Assembly: GCA_951812615.1 (NCBI GenBank)
Contig: CATOSU010000002.1
Location: 2,031,264-2,095,263 of the forward strand
Reading direction: 5' to 3'
DNA: 64,000 bases
Origin: an uncultured Paracoccaceae bacterium
Lineage (GTDB): Bacteria; Pseudomonadota; Alphaproteobacteria; Rhodobacterales; Rhodobacteraceae
The notes beneath the pieces were generated by a model. The model saw only the letters and a list, made by a program, of their open reading frames with translations. It ran no database searches and had not been told where the DNA came from. This document shows, piece after piece, positions 25,481 through 35,295 of this stretch. Positions within the stretch are counted from its first letter, which is position 1, and every line of letters begins with the position of its first letter. The position numbers were made by a program, and so were the translations under genes.

Positions 25481-27193
25481 TCAGTGCCGGATCAGCCACA
25501 GCATATCCACCGGATGCATCTTCGGACCGGCATCCTCGGCGATCAGCAGGCCGCCGGAAAATGCCGAAACATTGTCCGGGTTGGCGATCCGCTCGGGGTC
25601 GCAGCCGGCTTCGCCCGCCATGCCCATCACCGCCGGCTCCAGCCGCGAGATGTTATAGTCCGCTTCGATCGGGGCGGCGTAGACACCGCCGCATTTCTCT
25701 GCGTCCAGCGCGATGACGCCGCCGTCTGCCTCGTCCCGGGCGCCGGTATTCCAGGGCGCATGACCCCAGGTTGTGTCCATCGAGATGCCGACCTCGGACA
25801 TGGTCAGATAGACGTTCTCGCCGTCCGACGTAATGCCTTCCATCTTGTTCCACTCATAGGTCGCCCCCAGCGCCGCCGCGGCCTTCCGGCTTTCAAGGAA
25901 GGCCGGCCTGTCATCGGGATAGGAACCGACGGTTCCGTCGCCGTTCAGATCCGTTCCGGTCTTGCCTTCGGCCCAGTTCCACACGTCCGCGTCCGAGATG
26001 AAATTGGTCTGCCCTTCGACATACTGGTCCGGCCCGATCCCTTCGTATTCATCGATCCAGCCGGCGATGGTCGCTTCGTCGCCATGGGCAAGTTCGACCC
26101 ATTCAAGGCTGAAACCGGTGGTTTGCGGATCCGTTCCGGCATCCTGCGTGGCTTTCGCCGCATAGAGCGTGCCCGAAGACAGGTCCCGCGCGTGGTCTGC
26201 CACGAACTTGAAGAACACACCGCCGGAATTCGAATTGTACTTGGCATCGGTGTATTTGGGGCTGTCGTCATCCGACAGATAAACGGTCCGGCCGTCCCCC
26301 ATCACCGTACCGTTTTCATGGCTGTAGCGACCCATCGCATAGCGGCGTGCCAAGCTGGGCTGATCGGCGGTCAAATCACTCATCTCGATCATATAGCCAT
26401 AGCGGTAAGGATTGGAGGTCTTGCCGAGATGCCGGTCCATCATCTTCGGCATATGATAGCTCACATCATTGCCGCCTGCGAAGCCGGGCCGCTCGTCCTC
26501 GTCATGGTTGGCCGGATGGTTCCAGAGTGCCGTATTGAAGAAATAGTATTCCTCGGCCAGCAACTCGGTTCCCCAGGGCGTGGTCGAGCCAAAGCAGAGC
26601 ACCCACGCCCCTTCGATCGAAGACAGGTCCACGGCTTTCGATTCCGCCAGATTGGTTGCCCATTTCCCGTCCTTGCGCTCCAGCTTAAGGCGCGAGACCG
26701 TCGAGACACCCTTGCGGCTTGCGCCTTCGAACGCGGTGTAAAGAAAGGCTTCGTTGTCGTTGAGCCGGACGAAGGCGTTATAGTCGACATCGTTGGAGAC
26801 GAACATCAGCCCGCCTTCGCTGTCATAGACACCACCCAGAATGTTGCCGTCGCCCATCATGTCGCCGGATGTCCCGAGCACGACATAGTCGCCGGCCGCA
26901 TGAACCTTGTTGCGCTCATCCTCGGCCGGAATACCGATCCCGGGGCCGTCATAGGCGTTGAAATTCGTACCGGCGACATAGCCGATCACGGCGGCGGGAC
27001 CGCCTTCCTCAACCTCACCCTTGCCGCCCGGGTGCTGGGAATTGAAGAACAGCTCACCGGCTTCGTTTACCAGAATACCGGTAACCTCGGCCTTCAGAGA
27101 AACTGCGCCGATGCGTACCATATCCGCGGCACAGGCCACCGATGTCATCGCAGTCGAAAACGCCAATGCGCTCAGTAAATATCTGATTTTCAT
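25481..27193 (-). CDS. Secreted PhoX/DUF839-like protein
   Basis: This 570-residue protein starts with a Sec-type signal peptide (MKIRYLLSALAFSTAMTSVACA, split as KIRYLLSALAFS and TSVACA) and is predicted periplasmic. The body resembles the DUF839/PhoX beta-propeller family, several of which are calcium-dependent alkaline phosphatases. Blocks such as GTSGDMMGDGNILGG, MLRVGRYSHE-like RYAMGRYSHENGTVMGDG and YNISRLEPAVMGM are seen. The Tat signal of classical PhoX is absent, and the phosphatase activity is not certain. Upstream region 27194-27344 has no clear Pho box that I can identify. Confidence 0.6.
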   Translation of the reverse strand: MKIRYLLSALAFSTAMTSVACAADMVRIGAVSLKAEVTGILVNEAGELFFNSQHPGGKGEVEEGGPAAVIGYVAGTNFNAYDGPGIGIPAEDERNKVHAAGDYVVLGTSGDMMGDGNILGGVYDSEGGLMFVSNDVDYNAFVRLNDNEAFLYTAFEGASRKGVSTVSRLKLERKDGKWATNLAESKAVDLSSIEGAWVLCFGSTTPWGTELLAEEYYFFNTALWNHPANHDEDERPGFAGGNDVSYHMPKMMDRHLGKTSNPYRYGYMIEMSDLTADQPSLARRYAMGRYSHENGTVMGDGRTVYLSDDDSPKYTDAKYNSNSGGVFFKFVADHARDLSSGTLYAAKATQDAGTDPQTTGFSLEWVELAHGDEATIAGWIDEYEGIGPDQYVEGQTNFISDADVWNWAEGKTGTDLNGDGTVGSYPDDRPAFLESRKAAAALGATYEWNKMEGITSDGENVYLTMSEVGISMDTTWGHAPWNTGARDEADGGVIALDAEKCGGVYAAPIEADYNISRLEPAVMGMAGEAGCDPERIANPDNVSAFSGGLLIAEDAGPKMHPVDMLWLIRH

Positions 27194-27344
27194 AACTTTC
27201 CCCGCTTATTGTCTCTCCAGCGTACCTTGCGCCGGGATTGTAGCCAAAGCCTAGTCAATGTCCTGCCTCATTTCCAGTGAGTTGGAGGCCGGCGTCAGAT
27301 CCCGGCAAAGACCGCCCGCCGAAAGCGCCGCAGGCGGGGGCCGG

Positions 27345-28421
27345 TCAATGAATGGGCACGATGTGATTGTCCCACGACACCGGGTGCTGCGCCATCACCT
27401 TGGTGCCGGCGCCGTCCATGTGCAGGAATTTTCCCATGCCGCTGGACACCAGAAACCCGGCGCCCGATGCCGCCAGCCCGCAAACATCCGCCAGCCGGTG
27501 TTCGAAAACCGGATCCCCTGCCATTCCAAATCCCAGAACAACACCGCCCCGCGGAGATGTCACCGCCACCAGATCGCCGGCCCCGTTAAACGAAACGCTG
27601 CCCGCATAGCCGTTCATCCGCCGCCACAATCCGGCTGTGTCCTTGGGGTACACAAGCGGCCCGCTGCCACTGTGAAGGGCCAGAAGCGGCGGGGCTTCGT
27701 ACAGATCGCCCTGCCATTGCATCGCAACCGCAACGGTCCCGTCAGGCCGGACGGCAAGGTGTCGGATCGAATTCTGATGCAACCCGGCCTCTGGTTCGAT
27801 GATGTCGATAACGTCGAACCGGTCGTCCAGATAGGTCAGGTTCGGGCGCATTGTCGGAAGGTTCAGCTTGTCACGCCCCGTGGCCGGATGGGTTCGGATA
27901 CCGCCATTTGCCACCGCAAAACCACCACCGGGAAGCCGCACGATGTCATGCGGACCGACCCCGCCGGAAGAAACCTCTCCGATCCGGCGATAACTTTCAT
28001 TGGCCGACCACAGGCCGATCCGCCCCTGCCCCACCTCGAAATCATTCTCGGAAGTCAGCAAAACCGACCCGTCTGCGGTAAAGGCTCCGTGACCATAGAA
28101 ATGTCGTCCCTCAGGCGGCGTCAGACGCTGGCGAACCTGTCCGCCGACACAGTCGAGCACCATCGCGAACCGGCCGGGCCGCCGCGCGAACGCGACTGCT
28201 TCGGCCCTGTTCGGGTGCGCCGCCGCGGCATGGCCCCGGTCCGGCAGCGCAATATCGAATGCGACGCTGCAGCTTTGCGTCAGACCGGTCAGCCTGTGGG
28301 CACCGCCACCGGTCTTTGCCGCGCTCAGATAGTGCGCGCCTCCGGCCTCGGCCCAGGACGCACCGCAAGCCACGGCTGCCGACGACATGGCCAGTACAGA
28401 ACGACGCGTCAGTCCCGACAT
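27345..28421 (-). CDS. DUF1513 protein, Tat-exported
   Basis: The 358-residue protein starts with a twin-arginine signal (LTRRSVLAMSSAAVACG) and continues as a beta-propeller-like DUF1513 domain (SFDIALPDRGHA, FYGHGAFTADGSVLLTSEND, GPHDIVRLPGGGFAVANGG are typical). DUF1513 genes commonly follow imelysin and a di-heme peroxidase in iron-regulated operons. Here the imelysin gene is directly upstream (4 bp between stop and start). The longer frame is Cys/Trp/Arg-rich and overlaps imelysin, so the ATG at 28421 was chosen. Function unknown, probably periplasmic. Confidence 0.85.
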   Translation of the reverse strand: MSGLTRRSVLAMSSAAVACGASWAEAGGAHYLSAAKTGGGAHRLTGLTQSCSVAFDIALPDRGHAAAAHPNRAEAVAFARRPGRFAMVLDCVGGQVRQRLTPPEGRHFYGHGAFTADGSVLLTSENDFEVGQGRIGLWSANESYRRIGEVSSGGVGPHDIVRLPGGGFAVANGGIRTHPATGRDKLNLPTMRPNLTYLDDRFDVIDIIEPEAGLHQNSIRHLAVRPDGTVAVAMQWQGDLYEAPPLLALHSGSGPLVYPKDTAGLWRRMNGYAGSVSFNGAGDLVAVTSPRGGVVLGFGMAGDPVFEHRLADVCGLAASGAGFLVSSGMGKFLHMDGAGTKVMAQHPVSWDNHIVPIH

Positions 28422-28425
28422 CGCC

Positions 28426-29460
28426 TCAGTCTCCGTCCAGTGCATTGAATGTGAGCGACAGGCCCAGCGATGGCCGCACCAGACCGTCGAAGCGCCGAAG
28501 CAATTCCTCGAACGCAAATCCGAGATGTACCACTTTCCGGCGGTCATAAGGGTCAGCCACCATGACGTCCAGCGGGTTCGGCAGCGCGTCGGCGATGCGG
28601 CGGATCGTATAGAACTCGGAGCGCAGGATGACCGCGGCCCGCTCGGGCATCGCCGCGGCAAACACGTCTTCAAACATAGTTTCGAGGGCCACCAGCGTAA
28701 GCTGGATATTCCGGTTGGACCGGCCGGAGCGCCAGGCTTCGGCCCGTTTCGGTCTGGGTCGGTCGTCTTTGCCCAACGGACGGTGCAACCGCGCGGACAG
28801 GGTAAATTCCGCGCTGGTGTTCAAATGCGAGTAGAGGGCCTGAACCACTTCCTTTTCGGTGGCGAAATCCGTCTGATCGCCCGGATTGCGCAACCGCGAT
28901 GCATAGTCCGTGCGCCACGCTTCATCCATTCCGGCGGCAAGGGCCGACATGTCCCCGGTAATTGCACCCAGCAACCTGCAGCGATAACCGCCGGCGGGAT
29001 CTGCGAAACCCGGGTCGAACAAAAGACGTTCCAGAGCAAAGAAGCCGCGGGCGGCGATCGACACTTCCGAAAAGGCCGCCGGATCATTCACGACATTGTC
29101 CCGGTTCTGCACCAGAGAACGCAGGGACCGCGGCGTATGCCCCTTCGGGTCCGGCCAGTAGGCCAGCGCGAACGCCGCGTTGTTTTCCTCTGTCGGTCCG
29201 AAACGCAGATGCGCGATCCCGACCCAGGCATCAAACGCGCTGTGATAAGCGCCGCGCAGCGCTGCTTCGTCCCCGCCACACCCGGAGGATGCCGTGTGCA
29301 GGTCTGCCGCGCGCGCGTCAAACAAGGCGAAACCGGGCAGGATGTGATCCTCGATCGCCCGATCAATGAGAGCCCCGAAATCCGGTGCCGGCTGTTGCGC
29401 GCGCAGGCCGGAAAAGGATGCCAGCGCGAGCATCAGGCCAAAAAGAAACACGCGCGTCAC
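28426..29460 (-). CDS. Imelysin family protein (peptidase M75-like)
   Basis: The 344-residue protein has a short signal peptide (TRVFLFGLMLALASFSG) and the all-helical imelysin fold, including the GxHxxE-like segment AYHSAFDAWVGIAHLRFGP around residue 75. Such proteins are periplasmic or outer-membrane and linked with iron uptake. GTG at 29460 was taken as start because GGAGGTGTT precedes it and the signal peptide begins there. It is followed by DUF1513. The second imelysin and the di-heme oxidase of the usual four-gene operon are missing. Confidence 0.85.
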   Translation of the reverse strand: MTRVFLFGLMLALASFSGLRAQQPAPDFGALIDRAIEDHILPGFALFDARAADLHTASSGCGGDEAALRGAYHSAFDAWVGIAHLRFGPTEENNAAFALAYWPDPKGHTPRSLRSLVQNRDNVVNDPAAFSEVSIAARGFFALERLLFDPGFADPAGGYRCRLLGAITGDMSALAAGMDEAWRTDYASRLRNPGDQTDFATEKEVVQALYSHLNTSAEFTLSARLHRPLGKDDRPRPKRAEAWRSGRSNRNIQLTLVALETMFEDVFAAAMPERAAVILRSEFYTIRRIADALPNPLDVMVADPYDRRKVVHLGFAFEELLRRFDGLVRPSLGLSLTFNALDGD

Positions 29461-29584
29461 AACACCTCCGGTATCCTGCCCATCGCGGCTCTGCGGGAAC
29501 CGCCGGCCACAGGATGACGATAGTCGCAGGCAGAGCGCAAGTCGAATGGCGACAGGTTGCCTGTCTCGCCATGGCAGCCGGCGT

Positions 29585-29977
29585 TCAGCCGCTGCCGACG
29601 ACCGCAATCGCTTCGACTTCCACCAACAGTTCGGGTTTGACCAGCGCAGGCGTCGCATATGCCGCGCTTGCCGGTGCGCCGCCGGAGAAGGTTTCTGAGC
29701 GCGCCCTGCCAAAGTCGGCATATCCCGACATGTCGGTCAGGAAAGTGTTGATCTTGACCACATCGGCCATCGTCGCGCCGGCGGCTGCAAGTATCTCTTC
29801 GATGTTTTTGAAAACCTGCTGAGACTGTGCATAAACGTCGCCTTCGCCGACAACATTGCCGTCACTGTCAAATGACACCGTGCCTGAGGTATAGATCGTG
29901 TCGCCGATCTTCACGCCGGCGGAGATGTTGAGCTTTCTGGTCCAGGCCCAACCCGGATCGATGCGTTGCTGTTTCAT
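29585..29977 (-). CDS. RidA/YjgF family protein lacking the catalytic arginine
   Basis: The 130-residue protein has the RidA fold signature (TIYTSGTVSFDSDGNVVGEG, QSQQVFKNIEEILAAAGA, VKINTFLTDM). In RidA-type deaminases an arginine follows PA in a PARS-like motif; here the sequence is APASAAYATPALVKPE, with Ser in its place. It therefore probably belongs to the Rid groups without imine deaminase activity. The ATG at 29977 is the family start; the upstream frame is a spurious extension. It lies alone between the imelysin pair and nrdJ. Confidence 0.88.
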   Translation of the reverse strand: MKQQRIDPGWAWTRKLNISAGVKIGDTIYTSGTVSFDSDGNVVGEGDVYAQSQQVFKNIEEILAAAGATMADVVKINTFLTDMSGYADFGRARSETFSGGAPASAAYATPALVKPELLVEVEAIAVVGSG

Positions 29978-30123
29978 GACAGGTCCTCGGGTTGCGGATC
30001 CCGCTGCCAGGCGGAAGCCGGTCAGCCGATCCTGTCTCACCAAAGCACCGGCGTGCCGCCCTGTCCATGCGTTTGGCGGCTGCCCGACGCAATTGGCCTT
30101 TCACCCGGGGAATGTCAGCCGGC

Positions 30124-30153
30124 AAGAAAAAACGGAGAGCCGAAGCTCTCCGT
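30124..30153 (-). terminator. Strong intrinsic terminator with UUCG loop
   Basis: On the minus strand the 9-bp stem ACGGAGAGC/GCTCTCCGT closes a TTCG tetraloop, followed by TTTTTTCTT. It lies 229 bases after the nrdJ stop and 147 bases before the RidA start, so it should end nrdJ transcripts with a long 3' leader. Confidence 0.85.
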
Positions 30154-30270
30154 ATAGTTTCGCCGCTCAGGCTCATCTAGTTTACCGCCCGGTGTTTTTT
30201 GCCTGCGGCCTGAGCGTCGTCAGGGGCGAGCGCACCCGCCCCGGTGTAGAGTGGGAAGGACTGATATTCC

Positions 30271-30325
30271 GTCCCACCCCGTGACACGGACCGCATTGCG
30301 GTCCGGTATTCGACGGGGTCCGGAC
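30271..30325. ncRNA. Structured element downstream of nrdJ, function unknown
   Basis: A nested hairpin is possible: GTCC, then ACCCCGT, CGGACCGC, loop ATT, GCGGTCCG, ACGGGGT and GGAC fold with several complementary blocks (inner arms 30287-30294 and 30298-30305). It lies in the 228 bases between the nrdJ stop and the strong terminator. It may be part of the nrdJ 3' untranslated region, a small RNA, or a processing site. It encodes no protein of sense length. Confidence 0.4.
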
Positions 30326-30381
30326 CTATGCCTGGGGGGAATTGGCCTCGGACCCCTGAGCGCCGAAATGGGCGCTGTCTC

Positions 30382-33300
30382 TTAGCTGCAGCCGGAGGTC
30401 CCGCCGCAGGTGTTGCACTTCATGCAGGTGCCGTTGCGCACCAGCGTGTAGTTTCCGCATTCGCCACAGGGATCGCCCTCGTAGCCCTGCATCCGCGCCT
30501 TGGTGCGCGCGTCCACTTCAACCGTGCCGGTGCTCATCGCCGTGGTCGTGGCGACCGCGCCGGTAGCCGCGGTTTCCGGCACCAGCGTCTGCAGCGCGGC
30601 GGAGGGATCGGCCGCGCTGAAGGCCGTGGCCCCCAAACCCTGTCCACCGCCGTTCAGCACCACCAGCTCCTGCGGGAGGCGTTTGCGCAGATATCCCGTT
30701 GAAGAGATTTGTTTCAGCACTTCCAAGGACTTGGTCGCCGCAGTTTCAGTGATTTCTGAAATGTTGGAAACGCCCTCTTCCTCGCCCCGGCCGATGTCGT
30801 CGAAGGTCGCGCCCTCGGGCTTCACATGGGCCAGATCGGTACGGTCGAGATAGGACACCGCCAGCTCGCGGAACACGTAATCGAGGATCGACGTCGCGTT
30901 CTTGATGCTGTCATTGCCCTGCACCATGCCGGCCGGTTCGAACTTGGTGAAGGTGAAGGCATCGACGAATTCTTCCAGCGGCACGCCGTATTGCAGACCC
31001 ACGGACACGGCGATGGCGAAATTGTTCATCATCGCGCGGAACCCGGCGCCTTCCTTGTGCATGTCGATAAAAATCTCGCCCAAAGAGCCGTTTTCGTATT
31101 CGCCGGTGCGCAGGTATACCTTGTGACCGCCGACAATGGCCTTCTGGGTATAGCCCTTGCGCCGTTGCGGCATCTTCTCGCGGTGGCTCTTGATCACTTC
31201 CTTGACGACGATCTTCTCGATCACCTTCTCGGCCAGCACCTGCGCCTTTTCCTGCGGCGTGCCGGTTTCCAGCACCTCTGCCGCCTCGTCGTCATCCTCC
31301 ACCAGCGCCGCCGCCAGCGGCTGGCTCAGCTTGGACCCGTCGCGGTACAGCGCGTTGGCCTTGGTGCCCAGCGACCAGCTCAGCTCATACGCCTTCTGGC
31401 AATCCTCGATGGTGGCCTCATTGGGCATGTTGATGGTCTTGGAAATCGCGCCCGAGATGAAGCTCTGCGCGGCGGCCATCATGTAGATGTGGCTGTCGAC
31501 ACTGAGGAACCGCTTGCCCTTCTTGCCGCAGGGGTTGGCGCAATCGAAGATGCCGTAGTGCTCCGGCTTCAGATGCGGCGCGCCTTCCAGCGTCATTGTC
31601 CCGCAGACATGGTCGTTCGCGGCGTCGATTTGTGCCCGGCTATAGCCCAGATGCTTGAGCAGGTCGAAGGTCGGATCGGCCAGCTTCTCTGCCGAAATCC
31701 CCAGCCCGTCGCGACAGAACGCTTCGCTCAGCGTCCACTGGTTGAACACGAACCGGATGTCGAAGGCCTGCGCCAGCGCGGCGTCGACCTTGGCCAGCTC
31801 CTCGGCACCGAACCCGTGACCGGCCAGCGTCGTGTGATTGACCCCCGGCGCATTGCCGATCGTGCCATGACCGACGGCGTAGGAAACGATCTCTTCGATT
31901 TGGGAGGAAGCGTATCCGAGATGCTCCAGCGCCGCCGGCACTGACCGGTTGATGATCTTGAAATAGCCACCTCCCGCCAGTTTCTTGAATTTCACCAGCG
32001 CAAAGTCCGGTTCGATCCCCGTCGTGTCGCAATCCATCACCAGCCCGATCGTGCCGGTCGGCGCGATTACGGTGGCCTGCGCATTGCGGTAACCATGCCT
32101 CTCGCCCAGCCGCAGCGCCTCGTCCCAACTGGCCATGGCCAGATCCACCAGCCGGCCGTCCGGGCAACCGGAATGATCCAGCGGCACCGGCTTCACTGCC
32201 AGCGCATCATAGCCCTCGGTCGCGCCATAGGCGGCGTTGCGGTGGTTGCGAATGACACGCAGCATGTGGTCGCGGTTGCGCTCATAGCTGTCGAAAGCGC
32301 CCAGTTCGCCGGCGATCTCGGCGCTGGTGGCATAGGCCACGCCGGTCATGATCGCGGTCAGCGCGCCGCACAGCGCCCGGCCTTCGACCGAATCGTAGCC
32401 CAGCCCCATGTTCATCAGCAGCCCGCCGATATTGGCGTATCCCAGCCCCAGCGTCCGGAAATCATAGGAAAGCTGTGCGATTTCCTTCGACGGGAACTGC
32501 GCCATCATCACGCTGATTTCCAGCGTCAGCGTCCACAGCCGCGTGGCGGCCATGTATTCTTCCGCCTGGAACACACCGTCCTTGAGGAAGGTCAGCAGGT
32601 TCATCGAGGCCAGATTGCAGGCGGTGTCGTCGAGGAACATGTATTCCGAACAGGGGTTCGATCCGCGGATCGGCCCGTCTTCGGGACAGGTGTGCCAGTC
32701 GTTCACCGTGTCGTGGAACTGAATGCCGGGATCGGCACAGGCCCAGGCCGCATGGCCAACCTTTTCCCACAGGTCCCGCGCCTTGACCGTCCGCGACACG
32801 CTGCCGTCAATGCGGTTGATCAGTTCCCAGTCCGCGTCTTTTTCCACGGCCGTCAGAAAGGCATTTGTGACCCGGATCGAGTTGTTCGAGTTCTGGCCCG
32901 ACACGCTGTTATAGGCTTCGCTGTCCCAGTCGGTGTCATAGGTCGGAAACTCGATCGAGGTATGCCCCTGCCGGGCATAATCCAGCACGCGTTTGACATA
33001 GGTTTCCGGGATCGAGGCCTTCTTGGCCTCACGGATCGCCGTTTTCAGCGCGCCGTTCGTGGCCGGGTCAAAGGCATCCGCCTCGGCCCCGTTCCAAGTG
33101 CCGATGGCCTCGAATATGCCGTTCAGCCGGGCCTCGTGCATTTTCGAACCGGCGACGATGGACGCCACCTTCTGTTCCTCGAGCACCTTCCAGTTGATGA
33201 AATCCTCGATATCGGGGTGATCGGCATCCACGATCACCATCTTCGCTGCCCGACGGGTTGTCCCGCCCGATTTGATCGCGCCGGCGGCCCGGTCGCCGAT

Positions 33301-34053
33301 CTTGAGAAAGCCCATGAGCCCCGACGACTTGCCGCCGCCCGACAGCTTTTCGCCCTCACCGCGCAGATGGCTGAAATTGGTGCCGGTGCCCGAGCCGTAT
33401 TTAAAGAGGCGCGCCTCGCGCACCCACAGGTCCATGATGCCGCCCTCGTTGACCAGATCGTCCTGCACGCCCTGGATAAAGCAGGCATGCGGCTGCGGAT
33501 GCTCATAGCTGGATTTCGACTTGGTCAGCTTGCCGGTGGCGTAATCCACATAGTGATGCCCCTGTGCCGGGCCGTCGATGCCATAGGCCCAGTGCAGCCC
33601 GGTGTTGAACCATTGCGGGCTGTTCGGCGCGGCCCGCTGGGTGGCGAGCATATGGCGCATCTCGTCGAAATAGGCCTGTGCGTCCTCTTCGGTGGTGAAG
33701 TATCCGCCCTTCCAGCCCCAGTAAGCCCAGGCGCCTGCCAGCCGGTCAAACACCTGCTTGGACGAGGTTTCACCGCCGGTTTCCGCCTCTCCGTCCGGAA
33801 CCGAACGCCACAGGAATTCCGGCACGCCCTTTTCGCGCACCTTTTTCAGCCGCGCCGGCACGCCGGCCTTGCGGAAATACTTCTGTGCGATCACGTCGCT
33901 GGCCACCTGGCTCCAGCTTGCCGGCACCTCGATCCCTTCCAGCCGGAACACGATGCTGCCATCCGGGTTGCGGATCTCGGACGTGGCCGACACGAAATCG
34001 ATGCCGGCATAGGCCTCCTGACCCGCCTTGGTGAATGTACGTTCGATCTTCAT
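30382..34053 (-). CDS. nrdJ: B12-dependent ribonucleotide reductase, class II
   Basis: This 1223-residue enzyme makes deoxyribonucleotides with adenosylcobalamin and does not need oxygen or a separate radical subunit. Blocks include [20 protein letters not shown] (cut as [19 protein letters not shown]), the AxDYI-like [27 protein letters not shown] and the nucleotide-binding [12 protein letters not shown]. The C-terminal end holds a zinc-ribbon-like CGECGN and [16 protein letters not shown] at 34053 starts MKIERTF, the usual family start; upstream in-frame ATGs lack homology. No other RNR is visible here. Confidence 0.97.
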   Translation of the reverse strand: MKIERTFTKAGQEAYAGIDFVSATSEIRNPDGSIVFRLEGIEVPASWSQVASDVIAQKYFRKAGVPARLKKVREKGVPEFLWRSVPDGEAETGGETSSKQVFDRLAGAWAYWGWKGGYFTTEEDAQAYFDEMRHMLATQRAAPNSPQWFNTGLHWAYGIDGPAQGHHYVDYATGKLTKSKSSYEHPQPHACFIQGVQDDLVNEGGIMDLWVREARLFKYGSGTGTNFSHLRGEGEKLSGGGKSSGLMGFLKIGDRAAGAIKSGGTTRRAAKMVIVDADHPDIEDFINWKVLEEQKVASIVAGSKMHEARLNGIFEAIGTWNGAEADAFDPATNGALKTAIREAKKASIPETYVKRVLDYARQGHTSIEFPTYDTDWDSEAYNSVSGQNSNNSIRVTNAFLTAVEKDADWELINRIDGSVSRTVKARDLWEKVGHAAWACADPGIQFHDTVNDWHTCPEDGPIRGSNPCSEYMFLDDTACNLASMNLLTFLKDGVFQAEEYMAATRLWTLTLEISVMMAQFPSKEIAQLSYDFRTLGLGYANIGGLLMNMGLGYDSVEGRALCGALTAIMTGVAYATSAEIAGELGAFDSYERNRDHMLRVIRNHRNAAYGATEGYDALAVKPVPLDHSGCPDGRLVDLAMASWDEALRLGERHGYRNAQATVIAPTGTIGLVMDCDTTGIEPDFALVKFKKLAGGGYFKIINRSVPAALEHLGYASSQIEEIVSYAVGHGTIGNAPGVNHTTLAGHGFGAEELAKVDAALAQAFDIRFVFNQWTLSEAFCRDGLGISAEKLADPTFDLLKHLGYSRAQIDAANDHVCGTMTLEGAPHLKPEHYGIFDCANPCGKKGKRFLSVDSHIYMMAAAQSFISGAISKTINMPNEATIEDCQKAYELSWSLGTKANALYRDGSKLSQPLAAALVEDDDEAAEVLETGTPQEKAQVLAEKVIEKIVVKEVIKSHREKMPQRRKGYTQKAIVGGHKVYLRTGEYENGSLGEIFIDMHKEGAGFRAMMNNFAIAVSVGLQYGVPLEEFVDAFTFTKFEPAGMVQGNDSIKNATSILDYVFRELAVSYLDRTDLAHVKPEGATFDDIGRGEEEGVSNISEITETAATKSLEVLKQISSTGYLRKRLPQELVVLNGGGQGLGATAFSAADPSAALQTLVPETAATGAVATTTAMSTGTVEVDARTKARMQGYEGDPCGECGNYTLVRNGTCMKCNTCGGTSGCS

Positions 34054-34594
34054 TTTTTCGCTGCCTCTGGTCTTCAGCACTTTCTTTGTCATGGCCGGAG
34101 TGATCGGCCTGCGCCGTCCGAAAACGGCACCCCCGTTTTGCCGGCGGGAGGCAAACGGTTCACTGCTGCGGACCGCACGGGTCCGCATCCGGGCTTGGCA
34201 CCCGATTGTGATTGATAGTGTTACCGTCCCATCCCCGTTACCGCCGCTCTGGTCATTCCTACCAGATCTAGTGGCTCAGCAACCGGCCCACACAAACTGT
34301 CGTATCAGACCATAGGAGGTCAACGCAATTTTTAAGGTTTTTTCGAAACTTTTTTGTTGACCCCGGACCGCTTCAGGACGGCCCCGCGCCTCACCCTGCC
34401 GCCGTCCGGCCGTCGCTCCCTGCTGGCGATGGCGGAATTTCGCAGCAGTCACCGGCAATTGCAGTGGAAAGTTCAAATCGGCAACACAACGAACCCCCTG
34501 CACGAAATCCTTCGAAATCTCCCGCTGCCGCCCCAGTTATGACATAATCTGTTGCCACCCCTACTGTCGCAAAACAGCACCGGAGCCGGGCCGC
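34054..34594. other. 541-bp region between nrdJ and the lipoprotein gene
   Basis: This divergent control region contains an AT-rich patch at 34320-34360 and a hairpin TGCGGACC-GCACG-GGTCCGCA (34167-34187) within the likely nrdJ 5' leader. I looked for an NrdR box and a cobalamin riboswitch; neither consensus is met convincingly. A small frame at 34276-34503 on the minus strand and others here do not look coding. Confidence 0.4.
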
Positions 34595-35026
34595 ATGCGC
34601 ATTCTTCGATTACTTCCTGTGGTGGCAGTCGCGGCCTGCAGCACACAAGATATGGAACCGCCCTCGGGCAAGGCCCGGTTTGCCGCCTATCCCGACACGC
34701 TGTTCGAAGCCTTCGAATCAGCCTGCGGCGGACCGGCGCAAAGCTTCAACCGCCCGGAGCCGGACATGGTGGAATGCCGTGAATACCTGCCGCCCGAAGC
34801 CACCGCCGCACTGATCCTGAATTTCGACGGCACGCCGGAAAACCTGCCGGAACTGGTCATCCGCTTCCGCGCCGAGGCCTCCGATCCCGGCTATCTGGTG
34901 GAAAACGACGTCTATGTCAGCGTGCCCCAGAAGGACGGCCAGCGGCTGCAGGTCCGCCGTGAGGACCGCAAGCTGATGCGCACGCTCGAACAACTGTACG
35001 AGCGCGCCGGCGGCGAACCGGAATAA
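34595..35026 (+). CDS. Small predicted lipoprotein of unknown function
   Basis: The 143-residue protein starts with a lipoprotein signal (ILRLLPVVAVAACS, lipobox VAAC) and would be anchored in a membrane after Cys15. The mature part is acidic, with a C-terminal helix (RKLMRTLEQLYERAG). I recognise no known domain. It is monocistronic, followed by a REP-like element and tRNA-Pro in opposite orientation. Confidence 0.7.
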   Translation: MRILRLLPVVAVAACSTQDMEPPSGKARFAAYPDTLFEAFESACGGPAQSFNRPEPDMVECREYLPPEATAALILNFDGTPENLPELVIRFRAEASDPGYLVENDVYVSVPQKDGQRLQVRREDRKLMRTLEQLYERAGGEPE

Positions 35027-35029
35027 TCT

Positions 35030-35100
35030 CTTCACCTTGTTGAAAATACTCCCGCCGGAGGCTTGGCGGCAGGCCTGCCTGCCGCCCGGAGGAGGAGGCC
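35030..35100 (-). repeat. Second REP-like element, opposite strand copy
   Basis: On the minus strand it reads a GGCGGCAGGC/GCCTGCCGCC stem (35065-35086), then GGCGGGAGTATTTTCAACAA and GGTGAAG. The tail GGAGTATTTTCAACAAGGTG matches the copy at 10516-10538 (GGAGTATTTCAGCAAAGATG) at most positions. It lies right after the lipoprotein stop. Confidence 0.65.
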
Positions 35101-35174
35101 GGAGGCCGACGACGACAGATCCTGCGCGCCGAAAGGCGCACAATCAGATCAGGCCTGTCGGAAAAATCAGCCGG

Positions 35175-35251
35175 TGGTCGGGGCGGCGAGATTCGAACTC
35201 ACGACCCCCTGTACCCAAAACAGGTGCGCTACCAGACTGCGCCACGCCCCG
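35175..35251 (-). tRNA. tRNA-Pro (anticodon TGG)
   Basis: A 77-base cloverleaf on the minus strand: acceptor CGGGGCG pairs with CGCCCCG, the anticodon stem CCTGT/ACAGG closes TTTGGGT with TGG, the T-arm has GTTCGAATC, and CCA is encoded. It is single and not in an operon with other tRNAs. Confidence 0.97.
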
Positions 35252-35295
35252 AAACCACACCGTCCCATATCCTTCGCGCGCGGGATTGAAAAGAC

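Noticed and set aside
34054..34240. Possible cobalamin riboswitch or NrdR box upstream of nrdJ
   Set aside because: The minus strand has GGTGCC, AAGCCCGG and CAGTGAA in riboswitch-like order, but the conserved 3' B12 box (like CCAGGAGACC) is missing. The ACACTATCAATCACAA site matches only half of the NrdR consensus.
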